Of a stretch of 64,000 bases of DNA, positions 7,379 to 16,307 are shown in pieces. The notes below the pieces were generated by a model. The model was not told the DNA's origin, did no database searches, and saw only the letters and a list, made by a program, of their open reading frames with translations. The translations under genes and the position numbers were made by a program. The stretch is from JAGTRP01 sp035255045 (GTDB lineage: Bacteria > Pseudomonadota > Gammaproteobacteria > Burkholderiales > Rhodocyclaceae). Every line of letters starts with the position of its first letter. Position 1 is the first letter of the stretch. The DNA lies in NCBI GenBank assembly GCA_035255045.1, contig DATFAA010000034.1, positions 1 through 64,000 on the forward strand. Reading direction: 5' to 3'.

Positions 7379-10300
7379 TCATTGTCGAGCGGTCTCCGTC
7401 CCTTGGACCGCGGGCCGGGACAGGCGCTCCTGCAGTCGCTCCAGATAGATGTAGATGACCGGCGTGATGTACAGGGTCAGCACCTGGGACACCAGCAGGC
7501 CACCCACCACGGCCAGGCCCAGGGGGCGGCGGACCTCGGCGCCGGCGCCCCAGCCCAGGGCGATGGGCAGGGTGCCCATGAGGGCTGCCATGGTGGTCAT
7601 CATGATGGGCCGGAAACGGATCAGGCAGGCCTGGCGGATGGCGTCGAAGGCCGTCTTGCCGCCGCGTTGGGCCTCGATGGCGAAGTCGATCATCATGATG
7701 GCGTTCTTCTTGACGATGCCGACCAGCATGATCACCCCCACGAAGCCGTAGAGGTCCAGCTCGTGGCCGAACAGGAGCAGGGTGGCCAGCGCCCCGAAGC
7801 CCGCCGCCGGCAGGCCGGAGAGGATGGTGAGGGGGTGGATGAAACTCTCGTAGAGGATGCCCAGCACCAGGTAGATGACCAGTACCGCCGCCAGCAGCAG
7901 GAAGCCCATGCCCTGGAGGGATGACTGGAAGACCTGGGCGGCGCCCTGGAAGGTGGTGCTGATGCCGCCGGGCAGGCGCATCTCGCCGGTGGCCCGGTCG
8001 ATCTCGGAAATGGCGTCGGATAGGGAGGTGCCGGGCCGCAGGTTGAAGGACAGGGTCACCGACGGCAGCTGGCCGACATGGTTCACCGTCAGGGGCGCCA
8101 CTGTCGTGGTCAGGTTGGCGATGCCGTGCAGGGGCACCAGGGCGCCGCCGGCGGCGCGGACGTAGAGGAGCGACAGGGCCTGAGGATCGAGCTGGTACTG
8201 GGGCAGCACCTCCATCAGCACCGGGTACTGGTTGGTGGGGGCATAGATGGTGGATACCTGGCGGGAGCCGTAGGCGTTGTAGAGGGTGTTCTCGATGGCC
8301 TCCGGGGTCACCCCCACCGTCGCCGCCCGGTCCCGGTCGATGTCCACCCGGACCTGGGGATTCCTGATCTGCAGGTCGCTGGTCACGTCCTGCAGGCCGG
8401 CTATCTTCCTGAGCCGCTCCTCCATCCGGGGCGCCCACTCGTAGAGCTCCCTGAGGTCCGCGTCCTGGAGGGTGAACTGGTACTGGGCCTTGGTCAGCTG
8501 CCCGCCGACCTGGATGGTCTGGACGATCTGCAGGAAGGGGCGGATACCCGGCACCTGGGCCAGCTTGCCGGCCAGTTCGGCCAGCACCCGGGCGGCCGCC
8601 GGCCTGTCCTGGCGCGGCTTCAGGCGGATGAAGATGCGGCCGACGTTGGGCGCCGGGCTGAAGGTGCTGGCCCCGACGAAGGACATGAAGCCGGCCACGC
8701 TGGGGTCCTGGCGGACGATGTCCATGGCCACCTTCTGGTGCTCCACCATGGCCCCGAAGGAAATGTCCTGGGACGCCTCGACGAAGCCGAAGAGCTGGCC
8801 GGTGTCCTCGTTGGGCAGCAGCCCCTTGGGCATGGCCACGAACAGCCAGGCGCTGCCGGCCAGGGGCAGGAGGAAGAAGAGGAAGGTGGCGAGGCGGTGG
8901 CCCAGGGCCAGGTCCAGGGTGCGCTCGTAGCCGTTGCGCCAGGCCTCGAAGGCCCGTTCGGAGGCGGCATAGAGGCGGCTCTGGCGGCCCGGTTCCGGCG
9001 GGCGCAGGTAGCGGCTCGCCAGCATGGGGGTGAGGGAAAGGGAGACGAAGCCGGAAATGAGCACGGCGATGACGATGGTCATGGCGAACTCGTGGAGCAG
9101 GCGGCCGACGATGCCGCCCATGAACAGCACCGGGATGAACACCGCCACCAGGGAGAGGGTCATGGAGACGATGGTGAAGCCCACCTCGCCGGCCCCGTCC
9201 ACGGCCGCCTGCCGCCGGTCCTTGCCCATCTCCAGGTGGCGGGCGATGTTCTCCAGGACGACGATGGCGTCGTCCACCACGAAGCCGACGCAGAGGGTGA
9301 GGGCCAGCAGGGAAAGATTGTCCAGGCTGTAGCCCAGGAAATGCATGACCCCGAAGGTGCCGATGACGGACAGGGGCAGGGCCAGGCTGGGGATGAGGGT
9401 GGCCGACAGGTTGCGGAGGAAGAGGAAGATCACCAGCACCACCAGCACCAGGGCGATGAGCAGGGTGTGCTCGACGTCGGCCACCGATTCCCGGATGGAG
9501 AGGGAGCGGTCGTAGAGCACGTCCACCCTGATGCCGGCGGGAATCTGGGCCTGCAGCTTGGGCAGCAGGGCCTTGATGCCGTCCACCACGGCGATGGTAT
9601 TGACCCCCGGCTGCTTCTGGATGGCCAGGACGATGCCCCGCTCGCCGTTGTACCAGGCGGCCAGCTTGTCGTTGGCGACGCTGTCCCGCGCCACCCCGAG
9701 GTCGGCGATGCGCACCGGGGCGCCGTTCTTCCAGGCCACCACCAGGGGCTGGTACTGCTCCGCCTGGTAGAGCTGGCCGGTGGCCTGGACGGTGAAGCCC
9801 CGGGCGGCGCCGTAGAGATTGCCGGCGGGCAGGTTCACGTTGTGGCTGGCGATGGCTCCCTGCACCTCGTCCAGGCCGATGCCCTTGGCGGCCAGGCGGT
9901 TGGGGTCGAGCTGGACCCGGACGGCGTACTGCTGGGAGCCGAACACCTGCACCTGGGCGACCCCGCTGACCATGGACAGGCGCTGGGCCACCAGGGTCTC
10001 GGCGTACTCGTCCAGGCGCGACAGGGGCATCACCTGGGAGGTGAAGGCCAGGTAGTAGATGGGCGCCTCCGCCGGGTTCACCTTGCGGAAGGACGGCGGG
10101 CTCGGCATGTCGCTCGGTAGCTGGCGGGCCGCCGCGGCGATGGCCGCCTGGACGTCCTGGGCGGCGGCGTCGATGTCCCGGTCGAGGGAGAACTGCAGGG
10201 TGATCTGGGAGACTCCCTGGCCGTTCTGGGAATTCATGGTGTCGAGGCCGGCGATGGTCGCGAACTGCTTTTCCAGGGGCGTCGCCACGGCGGAGGCCAT

Positions 10301-10474
10301 GGTCTCCGGGTTGGCCCCGGGCAGGGAGGCGGTCACCTGGATGGTGGGGAAATCCACATTGGGCAGGGCCGACACCGGCAGCAGCTTGAAGCCCACCAGG
10401 CCGGTCACCAGGATGGCCAGCATGACCAGGGTGGTCATCACCGGCCGGCGGATGAAGATCCCCGCGATGCTCAC
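7379..10474 (-). CDS. RND multidrug efflux permease, MdtB/MdtC-like
   Basis: This 1031-residue inner-membrane proton antiporter starts MSIAGIFIRRPVMTTLVM, with the usual 12 TM helices and two large periplasmic loops. The TM4 proton-relay Asp pair sits in GFVVDDAIVVLENI. Features such as the RND leader RRPVMT and QLDPNRLAAKGIGLDEV favour the MdtB/MdtC branch over AcrB. Only one permease gene is present, whereas E. coli MdtBC is a heteromer. It overlaps the upstream adaptor gene by ATGA. No outer-membrane channel gene is adjacent, so it would have to borrow one. Confidence 0.93.
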   Translation of the reverse strand: MSIAGIFIRRPVMTTLVMLAILVTGLVGFKLLPVSALPNVDFPTIQVTASLPGANPETMASAVATPLEKQFATIAGLDTMNSQNGQGVSQITLQFSLDRDIDAAAQDVQAAIAAAARQLPSDMPSPPSFRKVNPAEAPIYYLAFTSQVMPLSRLDEYAETLVAQRLSMVSGVAQVQVFGSQQYAVRVQLDPNRLAAKGIGLDEVQGAIASHNVNLPAGNLYGAARGFTVQATGQLYQAEQYQPLVVAWKNGAPVRIADLGVARDSVANDKLAAWYNGERGIVLAIQKQPGVNTIAVVDGIKALLPKLQAQIPAGIRVDVLYDRSLSIRESVADVEHTLLIALVLVVLVIFLFLRNLSATLIPSLALPLSVIGTFGVMHFLGYSLDNLSLLALTLCVGFVVDDAIVVLENIARHLEMGKDRRQAAVDGAGEVGFTIVSMTLSLVAVFIPVLFMGGIVGRLLHEFAMTIVIAVLISGFVSLSLTPMLASRYLRPPEPGRQSRLYAASERAFEAWRNGYERTLDLALGHRLATFLFFLLPLAGSAWLFVAMPKGLLPNEDTGQLFGFVEASQDISFGAMVEHQKVAMDIVRQDPSVAGFMSFVGASTFSPAPNVGRIFIRLKPRQDRPAAARVLAELAGKLAQVPGIRPFLQIVQTIQVGGQLTKAQYQFTLQDADLRELYEWAPRMEERLRKIAGLQDVTSDLQIRNPQVRVDIDRDRAATVGVTPEAIENTLYNAYGSRQVSTIYAPTNQYPVLMEVLPQYQLDPQALSLLYVRAAGGALVPLHGIANLTTTVAPLTVNHVGQLPSVTLSFNLRPGTSLSDAISEIDRATGEMRLPGGISTTFQGAAQVFQSSLQGMGFLLLAAVLVIYLVLGILYESFIHPLTILSGLPAAGFGALATLLLFGHELDLYGFVGVIMLVGIVKKNAIMMIDFAIEAQRGGKTAFDAIRQACLIRFRPIMMTTMAALMGTLPIALGWGAGAEVRRPLGLAVVGGLLVSQVLTLYITPVIYIYLERLQERLSRPAVQGTETARQ

Positions 10475-11631
10475 CCGGCGGCGCCCCCGGCCAGCCGGTC
10501 CTGGGTGCGGACCCGGGCGCCGGGGGCCAGGCGGCTCTGGCCGTCGATCACCACCAGCTCGCCGGCCGCCACCCCCTGGCCGATCACCGTGTCGTTGGCC
10601 ACCGTGCGCAGGGGCTTCACCTTCCTCACCTCGGCGGTGGAGTCAGGCTTGACCACATAGACGAAGGGCCCCTCGGGGCCGCTCTGCACGGCCTGGGCCG
10701 GCACCACCAAGGCGTCCCGCTGTTCCCCCAGGACCACCCGGGCGTTCACGAACTGGCCCGGCCACAGGGCCCGGTCCTGGTTGGGGAAGGTGGCGCGCAG
10801 GCGGATCATGCCGGTGGCCGGGTCCACGGTGTTGTCCACGAAGCTCAATTTCCCGGGGGCCGGGCCCTTGGCCAGCTCCACCAACACCGGACCCTGCCCC
10901 ATGGCCTGGCGGACGGCGTCCAGGCTCTGCTCGGGCAGGGAGAACTCGACGTAGATGGGGGTCACCTGGTTGATGACCACCAGGGCATTGGTGTCGTTGG
11001 CCTTGACCATGTTGCCCTGCTGGATCAGCACCCGGCCGGCGATGCCGCCGATGGGGGAGGCGATGGTGGCGTAGGCGAGCTGGACCCGGGCGTTGCGCAC
11101 CGTGGCCGCGTCGGCCTCGACGGTGGCCCGGGCCGTCGCTTCGTTGGTGCGGATCTGGTTGAAGGCTTCCCGGGAAATGAAGTTGCGCTGCAGCAGGTCG
11201 GCGTAGCGCTCGCTCTGGCGCAGGGCGTTGGCGAGCACGGCCCGGTCCTTGGCCAGGTTGGCCTCGGCCTGGGCGAGCTGGGCCTGAAGGGGGCGGGGGT
11301 CGAGGCTGAACAGGCGCTGGCCCGGGCGCACCGTGTCGCCCTCCCGGAAATGCACCGCGTCCACCTGGCCGTCGATGCGCGCCTTCACCGCCACCGACAC
11401 GTAGGGCTGCACGGTGCCGACGGCCGTCATCTGGACGGGGACCGTCTTCACCGCCGCCTGGCTGGCGATCACCGGCACGACCGGGGGTGCCTGGGAAGCC
11501 TTGGCGTCCTGCTTGCCCTCGCCGCCGGAGCAGGCGGCCAGGCAGACGGCAAGCAGGGCGGCCGCGACGGCACGAGCACCGGTCCGTTGCCGCGGGTTCG
11601 GGGGATGACAAAGGGTGACAGATGCAGCCAT
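10471..11631 (-). CDS. RND periplasmic adaptor lipoprotein, MdtA-like
   Basis: The 386-residue membrane-fusion protein has a lipoprotein signal ending in LAAC. It then shows the adaptor layout: barrel-sandwich hybrid start (VKARIDGQVDAVHFREGDTV), alpha-hairpin with QAQLAQAEANLAKDRAVL, and beta-barrel (FVDNTVDPATGMIRLRATF). It links the MdtC-like permease to an outer-membrane channel. The ATG at 11631 gives the normal signal peptide; upstream extension would overlap the divergent permease gene. No clear ribosome site precedes it. Confidence 0.9.
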   Translation of the reverse strand: MAASVTLCHPPNPRQRTGARAVAAALLAVCLAACSGGEGKQDAKASQAPPVVPVIASQAAVKTVPVQMTAVGTVQPYVSVAVKARIDGQVDAVHFREGDTVRPGQRLFSLDPRPLQAQLAQAEANLAKDRAVLANALRQSERYADLLQRNFISREAFNQIRTNEATARATVEADAATVRNARVQLAYATIASPIGGIAGRVLIQQGNMVKANDTNALVVINQVTPIYVEFSLPEQSLDAVRQAMGQGPVLVELAKGPAPGKLSFVDNTVDPATGMIRLRATFPNQDRALWPGQFVNARVVLGEQRDALVVPAQAVQSGPEGPFVYVVKPDSTAEVRKVKPLRTVANDTVIGQGVAAGELVVIDGQSRLAPGARVRTQDRLAGGAAG

Positions 11632-11873
11632 GGTGTAAGACTTGCAAGGTCCCAGCTTGGTTAGGTGCCCCGTGCCGGCAAAGATTCTCCGGCACGGCCG
11701 CTGCACGCCGGCATCGGCGAGCAGCCGGACCAGGAAGCGGCAGGGAGAGGGTGGCAGGCACCGGACGGGCGCCGCGGCGGGAACAAGGATTGCTGCGGGT
11801 CCACAAGCATTTCTCGGGGAGCCGCCGCCATGGAACTTGCCGCCAAGGCGCCCACCGGCCCGGCGGAAGCCAA

Positions 11874-13028
11874 TTGAGCGCTTCCCCCAGGCCACCGTCC
11901 CTGCCGCCGCGGGCAGACGTTTCCCTCGTCATCCTGGCGTGGGTGGTGCTCATCGCCGCCATCGCCTTCGTCGTCTGGTGGGTGGCCGACGTGCTGCTGC
12001 TGGCCTTCGCCGGCATCCTGGTGGCCGTCTTCCTGCATGGCCTGCGGGACGCCGTGGGCAAGCTCACGGGCCTGTCGGAGGGCTGGTCCCTGGCGCTGGT
12101 GTTGGGCCTTCTGGGCATTTTCCTGTTCCTGGTGGGCTGGCTGCTCGGCGCTGAGATCATCAGCCAGCTGGATGAATTGATTCCCCGCCTGCACAAGGCC
12201 TGGGGCGAGATAAGGAACCAGATCCGGCAGTACGAGTGGGGCCGCATCCTCCTCGCCAACGCCAGCTTCAAGAACCTGGCCAAGGACAAGGAATTCCTGA
12301 CCCGGATCACCGGCGGCCTCTTCTCCACCACCCTGGGGGCGGTGGCCAGCCTGCTGGTGGTCATCTTCATCGGCCTCTACGCCGCCGCGGCGCCCCGCAC
12401 CTACCTGAACGGCCTCCTGCGCCTGGTGCCGGCGGCAGGGCGGCAGCGGGCCAAGGAAGTCCTCGACGCCATCGGCGCCACCCTGCACTGGTGGCTGATC
12501 GGCACCTTCGTGAAGATGACCGTGGTCGGCGCCGCCACCACCGCCGGCCTGGTCCTCCTCGACATGCCCCTGGCCCTGGCCCTGGGCATCCTGGCCTTCC
12601 TGTTCGAGTTCGTGCCCTACGTCGGTCCCATCATGGCGGCGGTGCCCGCCCTCCTGGTGGCCCTGGCGGTGAGTCCCACCGAGATGGCCTACATTGCGCT
12701 CCTCTACCTGGGAATCCAGACCCTGGAGGGCTACATCGTCTCCCCCCTGGTGGACCAGCGCAGCGTCAAGCTGCCTCCCGCCCTCGCCATCGCCGCCCAG
12801 CTGCTCCTGGGCTTCTCGTCCCTGGGGCTGCTGGGGGTGTTCATCGCCACGCCCCTGACGGCGGTCGGCATGGTCCTCATCAAGATGCTCTACATCGAGG
12901 ACCGGCTCGGGGAATGCACCGACGCCACGGAGCAGGGAGTGGCCGCCGGCGCCGCCTGCGTCCCGGCCGAGCTGCCCAGGCAGAACGAGCCCGTCCAGCC
13001 GCCGGACGAGAAGGAAGCGAGCCCGTGA
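11874..13028 (+). CDS. AI-2E/PerM family permease
   Basis: The 384-residue protein has the AI-2E transporter (PF01594) layout: two N-terminal helices (VILAWVVLIAAIAFVVWWVADVLLL), a cytoplasmic helical domain, and a C-terminal cluster with EFVPYVGPIMAAVPALLVAL and GYIVSPLVDQRSVKLPPAL. Members export AI-2 or act as ion/proton antiporters; substrate cannot be told here. The best start is a TTG at 11874 with GGAAG six bases upstream, because the open frame continues upstream without another good start. Divergent from the MdtA-like gene. Confidence 0.85.
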   Translation: MSASPRPPSLPPRADVSLVILAWVVLIAAIAFVVWWVADVLLLAFAGILVAVFLHGLRDAVGKLTGLSEGWSLALVLGLLGIFLFLVGWLLGAEIISQLDELIPRLHKAWGEIRNQIRQYEWGRILLANASFKNLAKDKEFLTRITGGLFSTTLGAVASLLVVIFIGLYAAAAPRTYLNGLLRLVPAAGRQRAKEVLDAIGATLHWWLIGTFVKMTVVGAATTAGLVLLDMPLALALGILAFLFEFVPYVGPIMAAVPALLVALAVSPTEMAYIALLYLGIQTLEGYIVSPLVDQRSVKLPPALAIAAQLLLGFSSLGLLGVFIATPLTAVGMVLIKMLYIEDRLGECTDATEQGVAAGAACVPAELPRQNEPVQPPDEKEASP

Positions 13029-13173
13029 GGCCGGCCCTCCGGCGCCTGCCCGGCCCGCTTCCGGCATAAATCCATCGGCATGCCGGAATTCCTCCCGGCA
13101 GGGGGGAGTCTGATGATTCTCGGATTACACTTCCCGGGTCGGCGGGGCATTCCCGCCCTCTCGGGGCCAGCCC

Positions 13174-14481
13174 ATGGAAGTCCTCGTCCTCATCATCCTG
13201 ATCCTCCTCAACGGCATATTCGCCATGTCGGAAATGGCCCTGGTCACCGCCCGGCGCTCGCGGCTGGCGCGCATGGCGGAAGAAGGCCATCCCTCGGCGG
13301 AGGTGGCCATGCGCCTGGGGGAGAACCCCACCCGCTTCCTGTCCACCATCCAGATCGGCATCACCTCCATCGGCATCCTCAACGGCATCGTTGGCGAGGC
13401 CGCCCTGGCCGCCCCCCTGGCCCGTTGGCTGGAGAGCCTGGGGGTGGAGCGGGGGCCGAGCGAAGCCGGCGCCACGGTCCTGGTCGTGGTGGTGGTGACC
13501 TATGCCTCCATCGTCGTCGGCGAGCTGGTCCCCAAGCGCATCGGCCAGTTCAACCCCGAAGGCATCTCCCTGATGGTGGCCCGGCCCATGGAGGGGCTGG
13601 CGGCCATCTCCCGGCCCTTCGGCCGCTTTCTGGGCCTGTCCACCGATGCCCTTCTGCAGCTCATCGGCATCCGCGACCGGGGGCCGGCCAGCATCACCGA
13701 GGACGAGATCAACGCCATGCTGGAGGAGGGCTCCGACGCCGGCATCATCGAGAAGAGCGAGCACGCGATGGTGCGCAACGTCTTCCGCCTGGACGAGCGG
13801 CAGATCGCCTCCCTCATGGTGCCCCGGGCCGACATCGTGTACCTGGACGTCAGCCAGTCCCTGGACGCCAACCTGGAGCGCATCGCCGAGTCCGAGCACT
13901 CCCGCTTCCCGGTGTGCCGGGGCGGCCTCTACGACATCCTGGGCATCATCGGCACCAAGCAGCTCCTCAACCAGATGCGCAAAAGCGGCAAGCCGGATCT
14001 CACGGCCCAGCTCCAGCCGGCGGTGTTCGTGCCCGAATCCCTCACCGGCATGGAGTTGCTGGAGCAATTCCGGGCTTCCTCCACCCAGATGGTTTTCGTC
14101 ATCGACGAGTACGGCGAGGTGCTGGGGCTGGTGACTCTCCAGGACGTGCTGGAAGCCGTGACCGGGGAATTCCCCACCCAGGGCAACGAAGACGCCTGGG
14201 CCGTGCAGCGCGAGGACGGCTCCTGGCTGCTGGACGGCATGATCCCGATCCCGGAACTGAAGGACCGCCTTGACCTCAAATCGGCGCCGGAGGAGAACCG
14301 GGGCCGCTACCACACCCTGAGCGGCATGATGATGTGGCTCCTGGGCCGCCTGCCCCGCACCGGCGACGTGGCGGAATGGGAGGACTGGCGCCTGGAGATC
14401 ATGGACCTGGACGGCAAGCGGGTGGACAAGGTCCTGGCCAGCCGCCTGCCCAAGCCGGAGCCCGAACAAAAATCATCATGA
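13174..14481 (+). CDS. HlyC/CorC-type CNNM transporter-associated protein
   Basis: The 435-residue protein has an N-terminal DUF21/CNNM membrane domain (about 1-190: LILLNGIFAMSEMALVTARR, GELVPKRIGQFNPEGIS), a CBS pair (about 205-335: MVPRADIVYLDV, FVIDEYGEVLGLVTLQDVLE) and a C-terminal CorC/HlyC FAD-like domain. Relatives (CNNM/CorC, YfjD, YtfL) handle magnesium or cobalt efflux; the historical haemolysin name is misleading. It is followed by a perfect A/T inverted repeat spanning its stop codon. Confidence 0.92.
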   Translation: MEVLVLIILILLNGIFAMSEMALVTARRSRLARMAEEGHPSAEVAMRLGENPTRFLSTIQIGITSIGILNGIVGEAALAAPLARWLESLGVERGPSEAGATVLVVVVVTYASIVVGELVPKRIGQFNPEGISLMVARPMEGLAAISRPFGRFLGLSTDALLQLIGIRDRGPASITEDEINAMLEEGSDAGIIEKSEHAMVRNVFRLDERQIASLMVPRADIVYLDVSQSLDANLERIAESEHSRFPVCRGGLYDILGIIGTKQLLNQMRKSGKPDLTAQLQPAVFVPESLTGMELLEQFRASSTQMVFVIDEYGEVLGLVTLQDVLEAVTGEFPTQGNEDAWAVQREDGSWLLDGMIPIPELKDRLDLKSAPEENRGRYHTLSGMMMWLLGRLPRTGDVAEWEDWRLEIMDLDGKRVDKVLASRLPKPEPEQKSS

Positions 14482-14486
14482 TTTTT
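14468..14486. repeat. Perfect inverted repeat across the CorC-type gene stop codon
   Basis: AAAAATCAT-C-ATGATTTTT is a 9-bp perfect inverted repeat with a one-base centre that includes the TGA stop (14479-14481). It is A/T-rich in GC-rich surroundings. It could be a bidirectional terminator or protein site; a T-run follows at 14511-14519. Confidence 0.5.
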
Positions 14487-14574
14487 CGGATGAAGGCTTA
14501 GCTTTATTATTGTTTTTTCTGTGGCGGCCCGGGGCTATCCTTCTGGATGCTTCTTTTCCCCTATGGAGAAATCG

Positions 14575-15483
14575 ATGAAAACCTTAGCTCTATGGTCTGC
14601 CGTGCTGGCCCTCGGCTTCACGCTCGTGGTCGGCGATGCCGAAGCCGCCCGGCGCCTGGGCGGCGGCAGGTCTTCCGGCATGCAGCGCGAAATGACCGTG
14701 CCGCAGAAATCCGTGACGCCGGGGCCGACGGCTCCGGCTCCCAACCAGGCGACCGCCCCCATGGCCAACCGGGCCCAGCCCGGCGCCCCGGCGCCCCAGG
14801 CCCAGCCCAAGCGCTCCTGGATGGGTCCCCTGGCCGGTCTGGCCGCCGGCCTCGGCCTCGCCGCCCTGGCTTCCCACTTCGGCTTCGGCGAGGGTTTGGC
14901 TTCCATGCTGATGATCGGCCTGCTGATCATGGTCGTCCTGGCGGTGGTCGGCTTCATCATGCGCCGCCGCGCCGGCGGTCAGCAGCCGGCCCTGGCCGGA
15001 GCCCAAGGCATGCGCTACGCCGCCCATGACTATGGCAGCGCCAGCGCCCAGCCGGTCGCCCCCGAGTATCCCGCCGGCTCGGCCGGTGCCGCCAGCCCGG
15101 CGGCCCACATTCCGGCCGACTTCGACGTGGAAGGCTTCCTGCGCAACGCCAAGGTCAATTTCCTGCGCCTGCAGGCCGCCAACGACGCCGGCAACCTGGA
15201 GGACATCCGGGAATTCACCAGCCCGGAGATGTTCGCCGAGATCAAACTGGGCTTCTCCGAGCGCAGCCAGGGCACCCAGGAGACCGACGTGGTCAGCCTC
15301 AACGCCGAGGTCCTCGACGTCGTCGAGGAAGCCGGCCGCTACGTGGTGAGCGTGCGCTTCAACGGCCTCATCCGGGAAGGCAAGGAGGCTGCGGCCGAAC
15401 CCTTCGACGAGATCTGGCACCTGACCAAGCCCCGGGACGGTAGCCGCGGCTGGATCCTGGCCGGTATCCAACAAGTCCAATAA
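14575..15483 (+). CDS. Tim44-like domain membrane protein
   Basis: The 302-residue protein starts with a Sec signal peptide (cleavage near ADAEA). A Pro/Ala/Gln-rich linker follows, then a glycine-rich TM pair (about 82-125), and a C-terminal Tim44-like domain (about 175-302: DVEGFLRNAKVNFLRLQAAND, REFTSPEMFAEI, FDEIWHLTKP). Bacterial Tim44-like proteins resemble the membrane-binding domain of mitochondrial Tim44; their role is not established. The start at 14575 has GGAGA seven bases upstream. Confidence 0.88.
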   Translation: MKTLALWSAVLALGFTLVVGDAEAARRLGGGRSSGMQREMTVPQKSVTPGPTAPAPNQATAPMANRAQPGAPAPQAQPKRSWMGPLAGLAAGLGLAALASHFGFGEGLASMLMIGLLIMVVLAVVGFIMRRRAGGQQPALAGAQGMRYAAHDYGSASAQPVAPEYPAGSAGAASPAAHIPADFDVEGFLRNAKVNFLRLQAANDAGNLEDIREFTSPEMFAEIKLGFSERSQGTQETDVVSLNAEVLDVVEEAGRYVVSVRFNGLIREGKEAAAEPFDEIWHLTKPRDGSRGWILAGIQQVQ

Positions 15484-15506
15484 GGGCGCTCCAGCCCCAC
15501 AGAGAA

Positions 15507-15543
15507 GCGCCGGCGAGGGCAACCCGCCGGCGCAATTCTTTTG
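15507..15543. terminator. Strong terminator between the Tim44-like and SapC genes
   Basis: GCGCCGGC-GA-GGG-CAA-CCC-GCCGGCGC forms a long GC stem, followed on the plus strand by AATTCTTTT. It sits between convergent genes and serves the plus-strand gene best. Confidence 0.8.
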
Positions 15544-15551
15544 TGGCCGGC

Positions 15552-16274
15552 CTACTTGGCCAGCCGCGCTCCCAGCTTGTCCGCCAGGCGCTGGAGGTTG
15601 CCCAGGGACAGCAGGTGGGCGTAGACCAGCCCGAGCTCGCCAGTGGAGAACAGGGCGTAGGCCTTGTCCTTGTCCAGGCCCTGCAGGCGCTTCTCATCCA
15701 CCGCGAACAGGCCGTTGAGGCGGAAGCTGGAGCCATCGGGCAACTGGGCCTGGGCATTGGATTCCACCAGCAGGCCGTATTCCTCGAGGCGCTTGCAGAA
15801 TTCCTGGGTGCGCTGGGCCTGAGCCTGGTAGTCCCGCATCAGGTTGAGCATGTTCTCCAGGTGGGGGCCGGGCTTGCCGCCCTGGAAAACGAGGTCGCCC
15901 TCGTCCCGGCTCAGGCACTGGGCCGCCTCGTCGATGCAGATCACCACTTCCCCCTGGCCGACATCGGCCGGGACGAAGGGATAGCGGCGGACGAAGGCGG
16001 GGATGTAGCGGGCATCCCAGCGGCCGTCGCCGTCCACGAACAGGTTTTCGTCCTCACGCAGGCCGAGGAGGGCCACCGGCAAGAAGGCGCCGTCGCTGGA
16101 CTTGACGAAAGCGATCGGAAGATCGCGGCCGGCATCGGCGAACTCCAGCGCCACCAGGGGTACGGAATTGGTCTTGGCGGCATAGCCGTAGCCGCTCTGG
16201 GGCTTGATCCGCAGGTCCTTGTGGGTCTCGGAATTGAGGGACACTACCTTGTCGTAGAAAATCAGTTCGGCCAT
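15552..16274 (-). CDS. SapC family protein
   Basis: The 240-residue soluble protein matches SapC (PF07277): an early KVVSLNSETHKDLRIKP, SVPLVALEFADAGRDLPIAF, RYIPAFVRRYPFV, and a C-terminal half with SSFRLNGLFAVDEKRLQGL. SapC was named from an S-layer/peptide-export context in Campylobacter; in proteobacteria its function is untested. No signal peptide is seen. It sits alone between convergent Tim44-like and co-directional ChaN genes. Confidence 0.85.
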   Translation of the reverse strand: MAELIFYDKVVSLNSETHKDLRIKPQSGYGYAAKTNSVPLVALEFADAGRDLPIAFVKSSDGAFLPVALLGLREDENLFVDGDGRWDARYIPAFVRRYPFVPADVGQGEVVICIDEAAQCLSRDEGDLVFQGGKPGPHLENMLNLMRDYQAQAQRTQEFCKRLEEYGLLVESNAQAQLPDGSSFRLNGLFAVDEKRLQGLDKDKAYALFSTGELGLVYAHLLSLGNLQRLADKLGARLAK

Positions 16275-16307
16275 CGGGCTGCCTTCGGGTGGTTGGATTG
16301 AAGAATG

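Noticed and set aside
7144..7458. Plus-strand Gly/Ser-rich frame opposite the proline repeats
   Set aside because: Mirror of the repeat region with no ribosome site; the minus frame fits the operon direction.
8078..10120. 680-codon plus-strand frame inside the MdtC-like permease
   Set aside because: Shadow of a GC-rich gene: His/Gly/Gln-rich translation with no domain.
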